Assembly (NCBI GenBank): GCA_030247855.1
Contig: JAPDRN010000175.1
Span: forward strand, 1 to 62,007
Length of the DNA: 62,007 nt
Direction of reading: 5' to 3'
DNA from: Knufia peltigerae
Lineage: Eukaryota > Ascomycota > Eurotiomycetes > Chaetothyriales > Trichomeriaceae
A program made the translations under genes and the position numbers. This document shows positions 34,896 through 47,707 of the stretch, one piece after another. The first letter of the stretch is position 1, and each line of letters opens with the position of its first letter. The notes under the pieces are model-generated. The model was not told where the DNA came from. It worked only from the letters and a program-made list of their open reading frames with translations, and searched no databases.

Positions 34896-35822
34896 TTTTT
34901 GTTTTTTGTTTTTTTTTTCTCACTTACTCGAGAAAAAAAAGGGTAGGGCAAATGTAAGTGAGTAGTCAGGTAGTGTGTGAGTGTGTGTGAGTAGTGAGAG
35001 TAACAGAAAAGTATCAAGTCCTGGAGGAAGGAGGAAAAAAAGAAAGAAAACAAGGCTGTCCGAGGAAAAGGTCAGTATAAATAAACAATCTACATGTTCT
35101 TTGTCGTGTTTTTTTCATAATTGTCATAATCGTCATACTCGTCATGAATCGCTCGAAAAGGATCTCTCTTCGGCGAGTAGACGTCAGGAGGTCAAACGAA
35201 AGAAGAAAAGCTTCCCCCCAACAATTGATTCTTGTAGAGGTGAAAACAAGTGGTATCCAAAATCATTGTGCAAGTCAATGGTGTAGATGGGATCTGGATG
35301 CTGGAGGAGGTAGGCGAATAAAACGTCATGAGAGAATCATGAAAGAAAACAAAGAGATAGACTCGGGATGATCTTTGGGACAGGCGAACGTCAGGTCCAC
35401 CATGAGCAAACTCTCAACCTGGATGTCCGGTCAACACACAAGACGAAGAAAAACAAAAACAAACAAGACAAACAAGACGTGCCAAGGTGCAACGAAGAAA
35501 GTCCGGACAGGGTCAGGCATGTTGAACACAGGAATGAAGCCTTTTGATGGTCTTGATAGTTGCCTTGTTTGTGATGTGATGATGATCTAACAATCTCATG
35601 AAGCCCGATGAAGCTTTCCGTAGCTCTTCTGTCCAAAATAGCACACATGCAAAGCATGAGCAATCTTGAACCCCAATTGCCTTCCCTTCATCGGAGTTCC
35701 ATGTCAGTGTGTCAAGTTGGTCGGTCAGAAATAAAAAGTCCGTCTGGGACAGGTCGATAGCTCTTCGGAGTCCGCAATGGTCATAGAAAGCACTCTCATG
35801 ACGTGCAATGTCGAGGTCGAAG
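34896..35822. other. Intergenic
   Basis: A/T-run-rich DNA upstream of the Thr-rich gene and downstream of the single-TM gene. The open frame at 35513-35869 (-) overlaps the end of the TM gene in another frame and shows no domain; it was not accepted. Confidence 0.55.
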
Positions 35823-36942
35823 TCAATTGTGTCTCGCAAATCGTCCATTGGTCTTCTCCCACTCTTCAATCATAGCCTTGACACCTTCTTGCGAGGGTCT
35901 GTGCTCGGGTTGGTCCTCTTGAGCTTGAGAAGGGTCTGCAGGACGAAGTTCTTGCTCGAACACAACCTGATTGTTCTCATTGTGGACAACCAGCGAGTTT
36001 GGTGTATGTGGTCGTAGTGGTAGCGCTGAGAACGTGTCACTGATGTCGACGTCATTGTCATTAGTCGTAGTCGTCAATGTCGGGCTCAGCCTTTCTTCAT
36101 CGTTACTGTTCGTCGCGAAGCCTTCGATGTTTGGATGATAAGTGATACTACTGCAACGTGTAAGATCCTCGACGCCGTTGTTAATGGTGATCTTCGGATT
36201 GTTCCCATCATTCTGCATGGTTTGTGCCTCAATCGGCTCGGTCATCTCTGTTGGGGGTTGTCTGCGTTTGAAAGGACCCTGAATCGTGTCACGAGGGATG
36301 GGTTGCGGAAGCAACATGGAAGGATACTGTGGCAGACCAGAGTACTGGGAAGACCGATACGAGCCTCGAGCTGAGGATGACATAAGGTGGCTGGATCGGT
36401 GTAGACTCGATACTGCATACGGGTCGTCACTACCGTAGAACAGTGGGACACGAGTGTAGTCCTGAGCCGAGTCCTTGAAGGTCTTTTAGAAGAACATTAT
36501 CAGCAAGGACCATTCATGAGAGGCAAGGGTGACTGACCTTTCCTTTCGAAGCCGAATCTCCATCTCCAGTGCCGATGCTGCTCCATTCATCCCAATGACG
36601 CTCTTCGCCTACGCGTCCAACAAAGAGTGCTGTATTTCTCACTTCACCGACCTCCTTTCTGGCTTCCCTTGCTCGTTCCCACGCGTACATGTTATTGATC
36701 CATCTTACTTCTCTCATGCGCGCAGCTTGGCTTGCACTCACGGGGCGGTTTGGATTGAATATATCATAGCCGTCATCAGCTTCAGCATCCGTCGTTGTTG
36801 AACGATTGTTTCGGCAATATGCAAAGACGCTTGCGACGAGGACCATGACGCAGAAAGCGCACAATATCACAATGCCAACGATGACAGACGGGGAGACGGG
36901 CGAAGTTGACGGGCCAGCTGGGTCATCTCTTCGTGAAGCCAT
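35823..36942 (-). CDS. Single-pass membrane protein, unknown function
   Basis: Two exons, 36942-36538 and 36482-35823, with a 55-bp intron (GTCAGT..AAG), give 354 residues in a continuous frame. The frame opens upstream with TTG, so the first ATG (MASRRDDPAG) was used. A short Pro/Ser N-terminus is followed by one membrane segment (VIVGIVILCAFCVMVLVASVFAYC, about residues 19-42) and basic residues, giving an N-out orientation without a cleaved signal. The remaining 300 residues are polar and disordered, rich in Asn, Ser, Thr and Pro, with Tyr-containing stretches (YTRVPLFYGSDDPYAV). I recognise no family; the topology resembles small fungal wall-sensor-like proteins but lacks their Ser/Thr ectodomain. 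Confidence 0.75.
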
Positions 36943-38188
36943 GATCAAACAAAGGAACCTTGTTGAAGAGCGTGAAAGGAATTCGCAGAGTCAACTCCGT
37001 TGGCGCGATACGATTGAGCGTCAGAACCGGCTTGCTGACGTATGTGCTGAGACGCAGACGAAGCGAACGATGTCCATGGTTGTGCCAAACGATATCGAGA
37101 GAGTTTATGAGGCAAACGGAGTTCTTTCAGCGCGCAGGGAAAGTGATTCGGGCGGTCAGGATAATGTTTCCTGCTGCAGTGAAGATGAAAAGCGATACGC
37201 GCCATGGTGAGTGAATATTGTTGTAAACAAACCCAGTTCACTGCCCGAGGGTGCGGCAGTGTGCATCTTATGGTTTGCTAGCGGACTCGTAACACTCACC
37301 ATTCCCAAATGCAATCACAGCTGGTTGTGATTGGGGCGGCCATCAGGCATTTTGTGATTTCGCCTTTTTCGGTGCGAGTCCTTCGAGTCATCAAGCCCCG
37401 AGCCTTCTGGACAATCTAAATCGCTCATTATGAGAAGAGAAGAGAAATTCCGGCCACAAATAGCATGGATCGAGGGTCTGCCATACAAGATGGACTCCCT
37501 TGTTATGCAGAAATGGCGCCACTCACTGCCAGTGGAAGTGGTAAGACCGCAATACTTCTCGTGGTCATATCGTAGTTTTGGGTGGTCTTGTAGCTATTCA
37601 ACAGTAAGAGCTTCACAGGGCGAAGACAACATACTCTTTGCTGGACTGGACAAACAATCTTTCGATGGAGAGAAATTGCAAATGGCGAGAAGGATGAAGA
37701 GGCAGAAGAACTGACAGGTGTTTCATTCATAAACATCGGAAGCTCGGCTCAGCTCGGTAGCGACTGGTTCCTCCTGCAGTTTCCCCTGATTTGCCGATTT
37801 TCTCAACGTCTACAGTGCGCCAGCATCGGATGCATAACTTGAATGGTAGTTCAAAGAAATCACCATTGCGTGAGGATGTATCTCATAATACACAGCAACC
37901 TGTAGTTGGCATGATGAGCTGGTTACAGCCCCAGCATAAGGTCTCGCAGTATCATGCCGTCTCGCAGCTCCACATGATCTGATCACAACATTCTATTGAA
38001 CTCAGACAAACCCTCCATCCTAGGCATCATCAGCTGCATCTTTAGCCCACAGAATTGACGTGTCAACAGACACTTTCGCTCGAACAAAACCTCTTCCTCG
38101 AAGTTTTCCTTTGACAAACACATTGGATGCCCCTGGGAGCATTAGGATCTCTGAACAGTGTAAGTTCGGTAGTCAACACTCACATACC
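36943..38188. other. Intergenic
   Basis: About 1.25 kb upstream of the single-TM gene and downstream of the C3H1 gene. It contains one weak candidate small gene (37465-37714, +), listed separately; otherwise nothing was recognised. Confidence 0.55.
37465..37714 (+). CDS. Possible 61-residue protein (weak candidate)
   Basis: ATG 37465 to 37540 can be joined by a 64-bp GTAAGA..CAG intron to 37605-37714 in a single frame ending in TGA. The product is polar and basic at its end (MARRMKRQKN) and has no known domain. The unspliced frame stops inside the intron. It is supported only by frame and splice signals. Confidence 0.2.
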
Positions 38189-39342
38189 TCAGGGTTTGAT
38201 ATTCTTCCTATCGATTAGAAGCTGAACCACTGTGTCAATCTCACTAGCACCATCCTTGCTACTATCATATATGTTGTTCATGCAGTTGCTTAGCTTTTGT
38301 AAGCTTGCCATGATCTGGTCGTTCTCGAATTTGTGGCAATAGACATCAAACAAGTCCTTCATCGCTGATTGACAGGTGTTTATGTTAATTCTGGCATCAT
38401 CGAGCTTTTTCTTGACTAGATTCAACTGCTTCGTGATCTCCGCCTCTGGTGTGATAGGCGGTTGAGGCTTAAAGGCTGGCCCAGGAGTACTTGTACGTGG
38501 GCCAGGATCTGTTGCCCTCGACTCTCCGGCGGATCGAGTAGGGATTGAGTAGGTCACAGTGGTCTTGGGAATGCTAGATATTGTTTGCATTCCATTCTTG
38601 GACGCACTTTCGCATTTGAAGGTCTTTTGTCTCTTGAGCGGGATGCTAGGAGAGCCTGGCTGCGCTGGCCTTTCCAAGGTATCCGAAGCCGCTGTCAGAT
38701 CTATGATCTCTTCCTCTTTGACATCCTCATGTGGACGTTTCCGCATCAGAGGCTTCACAGGATGGAACTTGAGCTCGACATCGTGGTTTGGAGGTCGTCT
38801 GACGGGGTTTGCATTGTTCTTCTTTTTCCATTTCTTGCAACGCTGTCGCGGACGATATCTGTCGGGATATATGGACGTTCGAGAGTATGAAGGAGGCGTA
38901 AATCGACCAGGACCTGTTTTCAAGCCTATACGCTTGACAGCCCAGATGAGTTCGAATAATGCTTCGTGGTTGAAAGTGTCAAAACCTGCCTTCGTAGCTG
39001 CATCTGCGATTTCGAGTTCAACACCACCCAGATCGACCGCTATAGGGGTCAGCATGTTGAATGTGACGAACAGGCTCAAGGGCAAAACATACTTCCTTGG
39101 TACAAGCCATCGACTCCAGTATGCCGGTGCTCATACCAGCAACCGGCTCCCCGACCACAGTAGCCGTAATATTTCCATTGAATACAGGTACCGCGTTGCT
39201 GGAAGTGACTGACCAGTCTACCGGTGTCCCAGTGAGCATAAGAGCATGTAACAGCGCCAAACGCGTCGAAGTTGGGACATCCCGAGCCCAGTGCCCAGTA
39301 ACGACAAGTACGTGACTTGTCAATGTATGGCGTCTGTCGCAT
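38189..39342 (-). CDS. C3H1 zinc-finger protein
   Basis: Two exons, 39342-39093 and 39039-38189, with a 53-bp intron (GTATGT..TAG), give 366 residues starting MRQTPYIDK. Two CCCH fingers lie at the N-terminus. The first has Cys 13, 22, 33 and His 37 (C-x8-C-x10-C-x3-H). The second has Cys 53, 62, 68 and His 72 (the canonical C-x8-C-x5-C-x3-H). After the intron comes a helical block (GGVELEIADAATKAGFDTFNHEALFELIWAVKRIG), then a basic, Pro/Ser-rich region with a candidate nuclear signal (RQRCKKWKKKNN) and a possible SUMO-interaction motif (EEIIDLTAA). The C-terminus is a predicted coiled coil. C3H1 fingers of this type usually bind RNA, so a nuclear RNA-binding role is inferred. The specific family is not identified. 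Confidence 0.82.
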
Positions 39343-39760
39343 GATGAGACAGGGACAGAGAAGATGTCGTATGCACAGAGAGAGCAGATTTGAGTTAGAC
39401 AAGAGCACGACGACGATGGAAGAAACACGGCGGATAGGGACCGAACTAAGGGCAACGAGTATGAACGAACGATACGAGAACAAGGAGAAGCCAAGTAGAA
39501 GAGGGAAACATTGGCAAGAAGAAAAGGAGAGGGTGGAGTGGACATCAGCTTCACTTCAGACGAAACTGCGGTCACTGGGAAGGAAAAATGCTGTAACATG
39601 AGGAAGGGACGAAAAAGCTACCAGTACAAAAAGAATTTCATATCGTCGTCTTGATTGCAGCTCATCACATTGTTATTCTTCTCAGTCCAATGTCCTCAAG
39701 CCCCGTTCCGACCGTGTCTCTCATCTAAACATTGCATCGTGCTCTTCATCGTGGTATCGC
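39343..39760. other. Short intergenic region
   Basis: A 418-bp gap between two minus-strand genes that should contain the C3H1-gene promoter. No other element was recognised. Confidence 0.6.
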
Positions 39761-41368
39761 TCATGCTGAAGCTCTACGTTTGAGAGACCTCAACCCTTCT
39801 CCAACATTATTCTTACCAGACAGTTTCAACAACACATATGCAGCATTTGTCTCGGTAAAGGTATGTGAAGATCTCTTCCTGCTCTTCTCTGCTCTTGGAG
39901 CCTCCGAGTCATCTGAACCAGCTTCGTAGTGCTCATCTATGTCCATGGGTCGACGACGGCACTTGGGGGATATGCCTGGTGTCGTCGGCGTAGGGAGATA
40001 AGTGGGACTTGTGACAGATGCTTGGGAAGTCAAGGTGTTGATCGTCGGGTACATCGGTTTTCGCGGAGGCGGCATCAGGTCAAGAGGGGTGTGAGAACGA
40101 GGAATGTCAGCAGCTTTGCGTCCCTTACGAGACGTGCCTGAAGGCGAATCCGAACGAGTCGTACTCGCCGGCGACCATGGATTGGTGAAGGCGACTTTGG
40201 GCGACGGAGAGCGAGGAGAATTGATCGCAGACCATGGAGTGCTGAAGCCGATATTGGGTGATGTAGAAGATAGAGCATACTGATCCTCTCCACCTATGTC
40301 AGAGGTGCAGTCACTGGCATAGTCTGTCGTCGTTCTGATCGGCTTTGGCAAGATTCGCTTGAAGTACGGTCCCAACTTTGGTGTTGAAGGTAATTGTGGA
40401 CTGGGTGTGGCTGGCACTGGCGGTGATGTTTCTCTTCCCTCCAGTGCTCGATAGTGCTGAGCTTGTAGGGCACAACGCTTCGTGATCTCCGGATCAATCA
40501 GCATAGAACCGAAGTTCTCAGCGTTTGGACGAATGCACATGTCTGGGAAGTCTGTACCGAACACTGGAGTCAATGCATAGCGAATGCTCCAGCAGAAAGT
40601 AGCAGCGACGGCTTTGGCCGCTTCATACGGAATCCAGTAACCTGAGGGCAAGACACTCAGCAATGGCTCCTGATTGTCTGACCAGGAGTTGACGTACCTT
40701 GAGCAACAAGAGCTCCTCCAGTGATGCTGTGACAGATGTCTTTCAATCCCTCGTTTCGAGACAGGGTTTTGGCAGGAGTTGTCTGATAGAGGTTAACCAA
40801 AACTAGAGGTGGTCTGAATTTTTTCTCTTACTTTGGAATACCGTCCACATTTGAAAAGAGGCGTGGTGCGTACGAGCCCAATGTTGTAGTCCCAGAGCAT
40901 CGTGTACGTGGTTGGGTCGTTGGGAATCTTGAATTGATACTGAAAAACTACCGAGGATCCAGTAAGCCCATGCATAGCTGATGATCGATCCGTCGAGGGT
41001 GCCATACCTTCAAAGCTGTCTCGTCCTGTCTTCTCCCAGAACAATTTCTTACCGCCGTTGTAGGGGATGTGCCGGGGGTAGTCGGCGATACTGCCCATCG
41101 GGTATATCTCGTGCATCTGATGCTGAGCAGCTAGGAAGTCGTCTTGATCCTCGTGAGGCGGATACCGACATGGTTCACGAACAGTACCAGGCTTGAAGAC
41201 CGCCGCATCCTTGACAGTCTTTTGCTTCTTTCGACTGGCAAGGTCGTAACCACCTCTGCGCTTAGGCGACCCTGACGAGGTTTGGCTGTCTGCCGTGGAG
41301 ACTTCGTCTTTGCTGTCGTATTCGGCGTCGTCCATGGTGGGATTGAGAAGAGATTTGATCTGGGCCAT
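39761..41368 (-). CDS. APSES/KilA-N-like DNA-binding protein (Bqt4/Xbp1-like)
   Basis: Three exons, 41368-40832, 40782-40698 and 40641-39761, give 500 residues with all joins in phase. The domain spans about residues 140-250: FQYQFKIPNDPTTYTMLWDYNIGLVRTTPLFK, then KDICHSITGGALVAQGYWIPYEAAKAVAATFCWSIRYALTPVFG. This is the APSES/KilA-N fold found in fungal Xbp1-like regulators and in fission-yeast Bqt4, which tethers telomeres to the nuclear envelope. No C-terminal membrane helix is visible, which speaks against a strict Bqt4 role. The N-terminal 130 residues and the Pro/Ser-rich C-terminal half are disordered, with basic clusters (RRGGYDLASRKKQK, RKGRKA) suitable as nuclear signals. A nuclear DNA-binding role is likely; targets are unknown. 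Confidence 0.83.
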
Positions 41369-42642
41369 TGCTTGTGGAAGAGGAAGGTTCTTCCTGATGG
41401 GAAGAAGCGGGCATCTATGTACTGAATTCGAGGAAGACAGACCGTCTATCTACCCTGTTTGGATTCACGCGTGGCACTTGATCCAGTTGACACAAACAGC
41501 AATCAGCGCCTTTGCTTGAGACAAAGGTTGAATCAGACAAACTTGAAAGATCTCCTTTCTCCTGTTCATTATGGCTCCACTTGCTATGAGGACATCCAGA
41601 ATTCCAGACCAAGATGGCAGTCGATTCTTTGACCGCATGGCAACAAGGACTGATGCTAAGGTAGGTATCCAGTCTGGCCAATATGTTAAGCAAGACGTCG
41701 CTCATCCAGATGTTCGCTCAGTGAACGAATCAACGAGCCTTTGGAACTGGCTTTGGCACGCAGAAAAAGGGGCGGTGAAAGAAGGTCTTCTGGACGGTCG
41801 GTTTGGCGCAGCTCTGAGGGCTCAACATGATATTGTAGGCAGGTTTGCAATCGCTGCTCTGGATGTGGAATCTCACCGTTGGATCTGACTGAGGCATTCA
41901 TCGAATGCCACCCTGAAGAGATGAATATGACCTTGTCCAGATCGAGGAGACTGTGTCGTTCCAGATCGATTTATCATTAGTACAGTGGTTGAGAGTGGCT
42001 TAGACTCATGTTTCACCTAGCTCAATATATCGCCCCGGGCCCAGATACACAGTGGCCTCGAGCACATTTCCCAGTTAACCTCAAGTAGAATGAAAAACGG
42101 AGTCCCGTGGGAACCGAAGGATGACCGGTTGTGTTGTCAGGGCAATGAGGAACCAGGCAGCCTTTCAAGTGGTGGTCGCGGATTGCGCGGATTGATGCAT
42201 ACATGCGTTTCACGACAAGAGGGGTCATTGGCCGTCGTTGCCGAACAGACAAAGAACTATTCTGTATCAGACCATGCACGAAGGGTTAGGACATGAATTG
42301 AAGAGGCCTAGAGTCGTTGCCATCGTATGCAACATAAGTGGTATGGGCCGTGCTCTGAAGGTTGAAAGACCATTGCAGAAGACTTCACTATGGTGGTGAT
42401 GCTGTTACGGTCGCTTCGACCTCGTAGTAAATGACATTTGGCATTAATACATCAGTATCAGTAAGGCACTGAGGGTGCCCAAGATAATGCTGTGTACTAA
42501 AAAATGAACACATCGCTTCAATAGCAGCAAATTGACTCACACAGCCGGCACACTATGGTCCAGTGCGTACCCGTCCTCGTGCTAAAACCACCTCATTTGG
42601 TTCACGCTTCCTCGAGTATGCTCGGGTCCCTTAAAAACGTCT
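41369..42642. other. Intergenic
   Basis: About 1.3 kb between the APSES-like start and the TOP2 stop. A 105-residue frame at 41571-41888 (+) has no recognisable feature. No RNA gene was seen. Confidence 0.55.
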
Positions 42643-45600
42643 TCATTCACTCTCCGAAAACATCGCAGATGATGCATCATCCTGAACTCCTCCGTCTTCG
42701 TCGTCTTCGTCTTCGTCATCAAACGTGTATGTCGCCGTCTTCTTCGTAGCCACAGCTCGTCGTGCTGGTCGAGCAGCAGGTTTGCGGATCACGGGCTCAT
42801 CAGAATCTGATGCAGATGGTGACTTCAAGATGTCGTCTGCAAGTAGATCCATATCATCATCAGAGTCGACCACCTTCTTCTTTGCGAGTCGTTTGGCATA
42901 CGCTTTGGCTACTGGTGACTGCTCGACTTTCTTCGAGGGAGGAGCAGTCTTCTTCGCAGTAGGCTTTTTAGCGTTGGTTTGGGTGTCCTTAGCCGCCTTT
43001 TTGACAGGCACAGTCTTCTTAGGCATTATAGCATCGCTATCACTGTCCAGGTCCATGACATCTTGCTGTTTCTTTGGCGCTGCCTTTTTGGATGCTTTTG
43101 CCGGAACAATGTCATCATCGCTCTCCTCAACATCATTGGAATCTTCTTTGCTCGTGACGATGATGGATCGCCTCGGGGAAGACTGCGGAGCTAACCTCTT
43201 ATAGTCTGTCTCATCGGCGGAGAAATCCTCTCTAGGAGGGGGTTTGGTAGGAAGTCTGTAGCCATGGCTGCTGGTAGGTCTTGATGCAGATGCAGAAAAC
43301 AATGTGCGAGACTCGTTGCCACTGTCAATTGTCGTCTTGCTCGGCAATCCTTTGACCATATCACCAAGATCCGCAAGCAAGCCATCTCCGTTATCGCTCT
43401 CGGAATCACTTAATAAAGCATAGTTTGTCGCTTTCTTCGTGACGGCTCGAGCTTGGCGATTAGGGGGCTTGGTGGAGATCACTTCGATCTGAGACTCGAC
43501 TTTGACTGGGATGCCATCTTTGGTGCCGTCTGTGAGTTCTTCTGGCTGGTCTAAAGGATCGCTATTGCCGTCAGTATACAGCTTTCGCTGCTCCATCGCA
43601 TGCGCTAGAGCATTGGTTTTGGGGGCAGCATACGCTTCGATAGTCCGCTGCTTCGGCAGAGGTTTTTGAAGTGGTTTGGGCGCAGGGATGGGCTTCTTTG
43701 CTTTGGGTGCATATGCCTCAAAATCAGAGTCGTCCGAAGAATCAGCCATGCCCTTGCGCTTCTTGCCCTTTGGTTTCGAGGCAGCCGTTGCGAATTTCTT
43801 GGAAACACGTCGTCCCTTCCGAACTTTTCGCTTCCGTTCGTGTTCGTCTTCCAATTGGAATCGCCATTCTGCGATAAAATCATCCAGGTCCTGCATCCAC
43901 AGATCCTCCTTGGATCTCTGCATCAAGGCATCGATCTCAGTCTCTTTATCGCCGATCTTGCTGAGCAGTCTCTCTACCCGTTCTTGGGTTAATGACCATA
44001 GAGCCATACCAAGCAGATAATCGTACGCACTTGCGTCGGTATTGTCATCTTCATCTTCATCCTCTTGAGCAGCGCGGAGAATCTCTTCTTCTTTGGTGGC
44101 CTCCTTTGATTTTGGAAAAGGATCGAAGTTCAATTTCTGCAGCTCTGCAATGAGAACAGCCTTTTTCTTCTTTGAGATGTTGAGCTTGCCGTCAATGATC
44201 ATCTGAATGAACCGAGCTTGATTTGTCAAACGTCTCAAATCTTTTTGCATGTCTTGCAATAACCGCTCTTTTCGTTTTGCATACAGCTGAAGCCGGTAGC
44301 TGTAGAATTCGTTCATGATGGCCTCTACATTTGCGTATTTGGTGATGCGCCCTTCAGGATCAAAGGCTACAAGGTTGGATGTGGCAATAGACTTGTTGAG
44401 TTTGAATTTCTCAACCAGGCCTTCTTCGATAGCCTTATCCATGTGCTTTTCATCCATCTGAATAATGAAATGGACCTGGTCATGAGTGTTGTAGTCCTTG
44501 TAGTCCTTGATGAAGGAGGGAACTTTCTCAGCCTTGATGATCTCTTCCAATTTATCTTTGAAGTCCTGTGTCCAAGTCCGGATAGGCAACTCAGTGATCT
44601 CAACTTCGGTGGACCCGCTTTGGTGAATAATACCGCTGAATTGAAAACGATCTGTGGCAGTCTCTTTAACTTCGCCCTTGAAGCCGCGGAACCAGGGTTG
44701 CATTGGTCTCCATTCTTCGCCAGCCATTCGCCGCTTGAGATTTTCAACAATGTCTTCTGGGTTGTAGTTAGGAATGGATGAACTCCAGCCCGTACCAATA
44801 CCATCAGCTCCATTGACGAGGATCATAGGAATTACGGGGGCATAGATTTCAGGCTCGATTTTCCGTTCATCATCTGTATTGTAGGTGAGAAGCGGCTCGT
44901 CAGCCTGGTGGAACAGCTTCCTGGCGAATGGAGAGAGTCGGGTGAAGATATAACGAGCGCTGGCACAATCGTTGCCGCCCTGGTTTCGCGTGCCGAACTG
45001 GCCGGAAGGAACCAGTAGGTTGACGTTGTTGGATCCCACGAAATTCTGTGCCAGACCGACGATGGTTTGCTGTAGGGAAGTGTCGCCGTGGTGGTAAGCA
45101 GTCATACCACTGACGAGAGAGGCAAGCTCGGCGACCTTCATATCCTTTTTCAGATTTCGTTTAAAACATGCGTACATGACCTTTCGCTGACCAGGCTTTA
45201 GACCATCGACAACAGAAGGGATGGATCGTATATTGTCAGCCATACTGAAGAGAATCAGCTCTTTGTTGACAAAATCAGAGTAGGTAATCTTCTTGAGTTG
45301 GTGATCAAGGTAAGTTCCTGGCTTGTATTGACGCAACCACTCCTTTCGCTCGTCTGCTTTCTTCTTTGAGAATGCGAGCTCGATCAACGCGGGCTCGTCA
45401 TCCTTCATAGTGTCAAATTCTTTGTGGTGGGTATCTAAGTCATTGAAGTACTCTTGAGCCTCTTCAGTGGTACTTGTACCCAATCCTTTGTAGTATTTGC
45501 TTTCCCAGCCACGGTCATGTCTGTGCGCTTCCTTCCATGCTTGATATTCGGGAATCGAATAGAACGCTCGAGATTGAGAGGGATTCTGTGGGTCGCCCTT

Positions 45601-47707
45601 CCAGACCTTGATGATGGGAGTGATGAATTCGACAAGGAAGTCTGGCATTTTCAGAAGACTAGGGAATTGTACTTGTAGAAAGTTGATCAACAAGCCCTTA
45701 ATGTGGCTACCATCATGATCCTGGTCAGTCATGATCATTAACCGACCATACCGCAAGCCTTGTCTGTCAGTATAGACCTTCTTATGCTGAAGTCCAAGGA
45801 AGTTTTTGATATTTTGAATCTCTGCGTTCTTCGAAATCTGGTCGATCGAAGCATCTCGGACGTTGAGGAGCTTTCCACGGAGAGGGAATACACCCCATAG
45901 GTCAGGGCCCACGACTGATCGGCCTGCCATCGCAAGACCCTTGGCTGAATCACCTTCTGTCAAGATCAAAGTGCACTTGTAGCCCTCTTTGGTACCAGCC
46001 TTGTTGGCATCAGTCAATTTGGGATTGTTCATGCGGCTTCGTTTACTGCCATCGGACTTTTTGAGGATCTGATCGGCCTTCTGCTGAGCAAAATGGAGAA
46101 TGTTGGTGATGACTTCGGTTTTTATGACCTTCTTCATGAAGTCATCGGAGACTTGGCACTTGCTGCCAAACTGACTGGACTTGGTGGTAAGCTGTTCCTT
46201 CGTTTGCGAGGTGAAAGCTGGATTGACAATCAGAGCATTGACGAAGATAAAAATGTGGTTGCGGATCTGATTTGGCTTCAACGTCGCACCACCCTTGTTC
46301 TTCTTTTTGACAACATCCATCAACTTGTTGACGATCTGATCAGCAACATAATTGACGTGAGTACCGCCAGACGTCGTGGCAACAGAATTGACGAATGAAA
46401 CTTGTTGGAAAGAGCCATCTGATACTGTAAAACCAATCTCCCAACGAGGATCAGTAGATTCGGTGATGATTTCATTGTTATCATTCGCAGCCTCTTCACC
46501 TCGTTCCTTTTTGATTGCCTTCGTGTACATCTCGATGTATTTCTTGAAGTTCCGGACTGGCAGGCGTGTGCCGTTCAGCTTGACATTGACACTCCTACAA
46601 GTGCCTGCCATGTCGTAGACTCTCCGCTTGAAAAGGGCCTCGAGGTCGTCATCCATACCTTCCATGCCGAATTTGGCGAAGTCAGGCTTGAAGGTGACTT
46701 TGGTGTAGTCCTCGCCTTTGCAATCTGTGATCTTTGCCTTGCCCATCTGAGACATGTTATGGGTCCAAGTCTGCTTGTACTTCTTCTTCTGGCGTGCATC
46801 GGCAGTTTCGATGGTGAACTCTGTACTAAATATGTTGCAAAGTTTCGCACCATAACCATTTCTACCACCAGTGACCTTTTGTTCGTTATCATCGTAGTTC
46901 GACCCTGTGAGAAGATGACCAAAGATCATCTCCGGGATATAAATCTTCTCTTTGGAGTGGATTTCGATGGGAATACCACGGCCGTTGTTGTAAACACTAA
47001 TCTCGCCGTTCTCCCGATCGATTGTGACTCTGAGTTCGTTCATGTTTTTGTCATTTTGCTTGTTGTCTGCAGCGTTCACCAATATTTCGTCGAAAATCTT
47101 GAAGATACCGGGGACATAAGATACCTCTCGGAACTCCATGCTGTCTTGTTCGCTGTTGTAGACCCACATCTGTTTCTCCGTGCGCTCTACTGATCCGATG
47201 TATGTATCGGGACGTTTGATGATATGCTCCAGCTGTGTCAATTTCTGATATTGTTCTGAGACACGTTTCTTCTTTTGAGGCTGCGGGGAGTCATTTGCGC
47301 CATCTGCACCAATGGCCTCATTGACCAAGTCACCCAAAGGCTTCTTATGACTGCCCTTGACTGGGTTGGGATTGGCCTTCACTTTCTTCGTCTTGGGGGG
47401 AGTATTTGCCAGCAGCGACTCATCGTCGAAAAGATCGCCTGCCCCATCATCTTCATCGTCGTTTTCGGCATCCTTTTTAGAGCGCTTCTTTGGAACAGTA
47501 GCCTTAGGTTTGGGGCCCGTTTTCGCTTTGGGTGCAGTTGTCTTTAGTGCTTTAGGCGCCGTTGCCTTTTTCGCAGGCTTGGCTTTCACCTTCTGTGGAC
47601 AAAGTTGTCAGAACAACAGCTCAGACATGAGACAAACCTTTTCCACTCACAGGCGCTGGCTCAAAATCTGAGCTCCCACCGTCAATGTCGAAAACAGAGG
47701 AATCCAT
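42643..47707 (-). CDS. TOP2: DNA topoisomerase II
   Basis: Two exons, 47707-47651 (MDSSVFDIDGG...) and 47592-42643, with a 58-bp intron, give 1668 residues. The long frame alone would start at a GTG, so the small first exon is needed. An acidic and basic N-terminal tail leads to the GHKL ATPase (GGRNGYGAKLCNIFSTEF). The TOPRIM domain follows (LTEGDSAKGLAMAG; DQDHDGSHIKG, about 565-650). The breakage-reunion domain has the catalytic Tyr at residue 900 (CASARYIFTRLSP). After a coiled-coil gate region, the last 350 residues are a Lys-rich tail with acidic patches (VDSDDDMDLLADD; DDEDEDDEDGG), typical of eukaryotic TOP2 and likely phosphorylated. The enzyme passes one duplex through another to untangle chromosomes in the nucleus. 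It is complete, with no missing motif. Confidence 0.98.

Noticed and set aside
34243..34923. His-rich 226-residue protein
   Set aside because: It is the same trinucleotide repeat read in another frame; the frame with the signal peptide was preferred.
41571..41888. 105-residue ORF between the APSES-like gene and TOP2
   Set aside because: It begins with ATG but has no domain, and chance frames of this length occur throughout the window.
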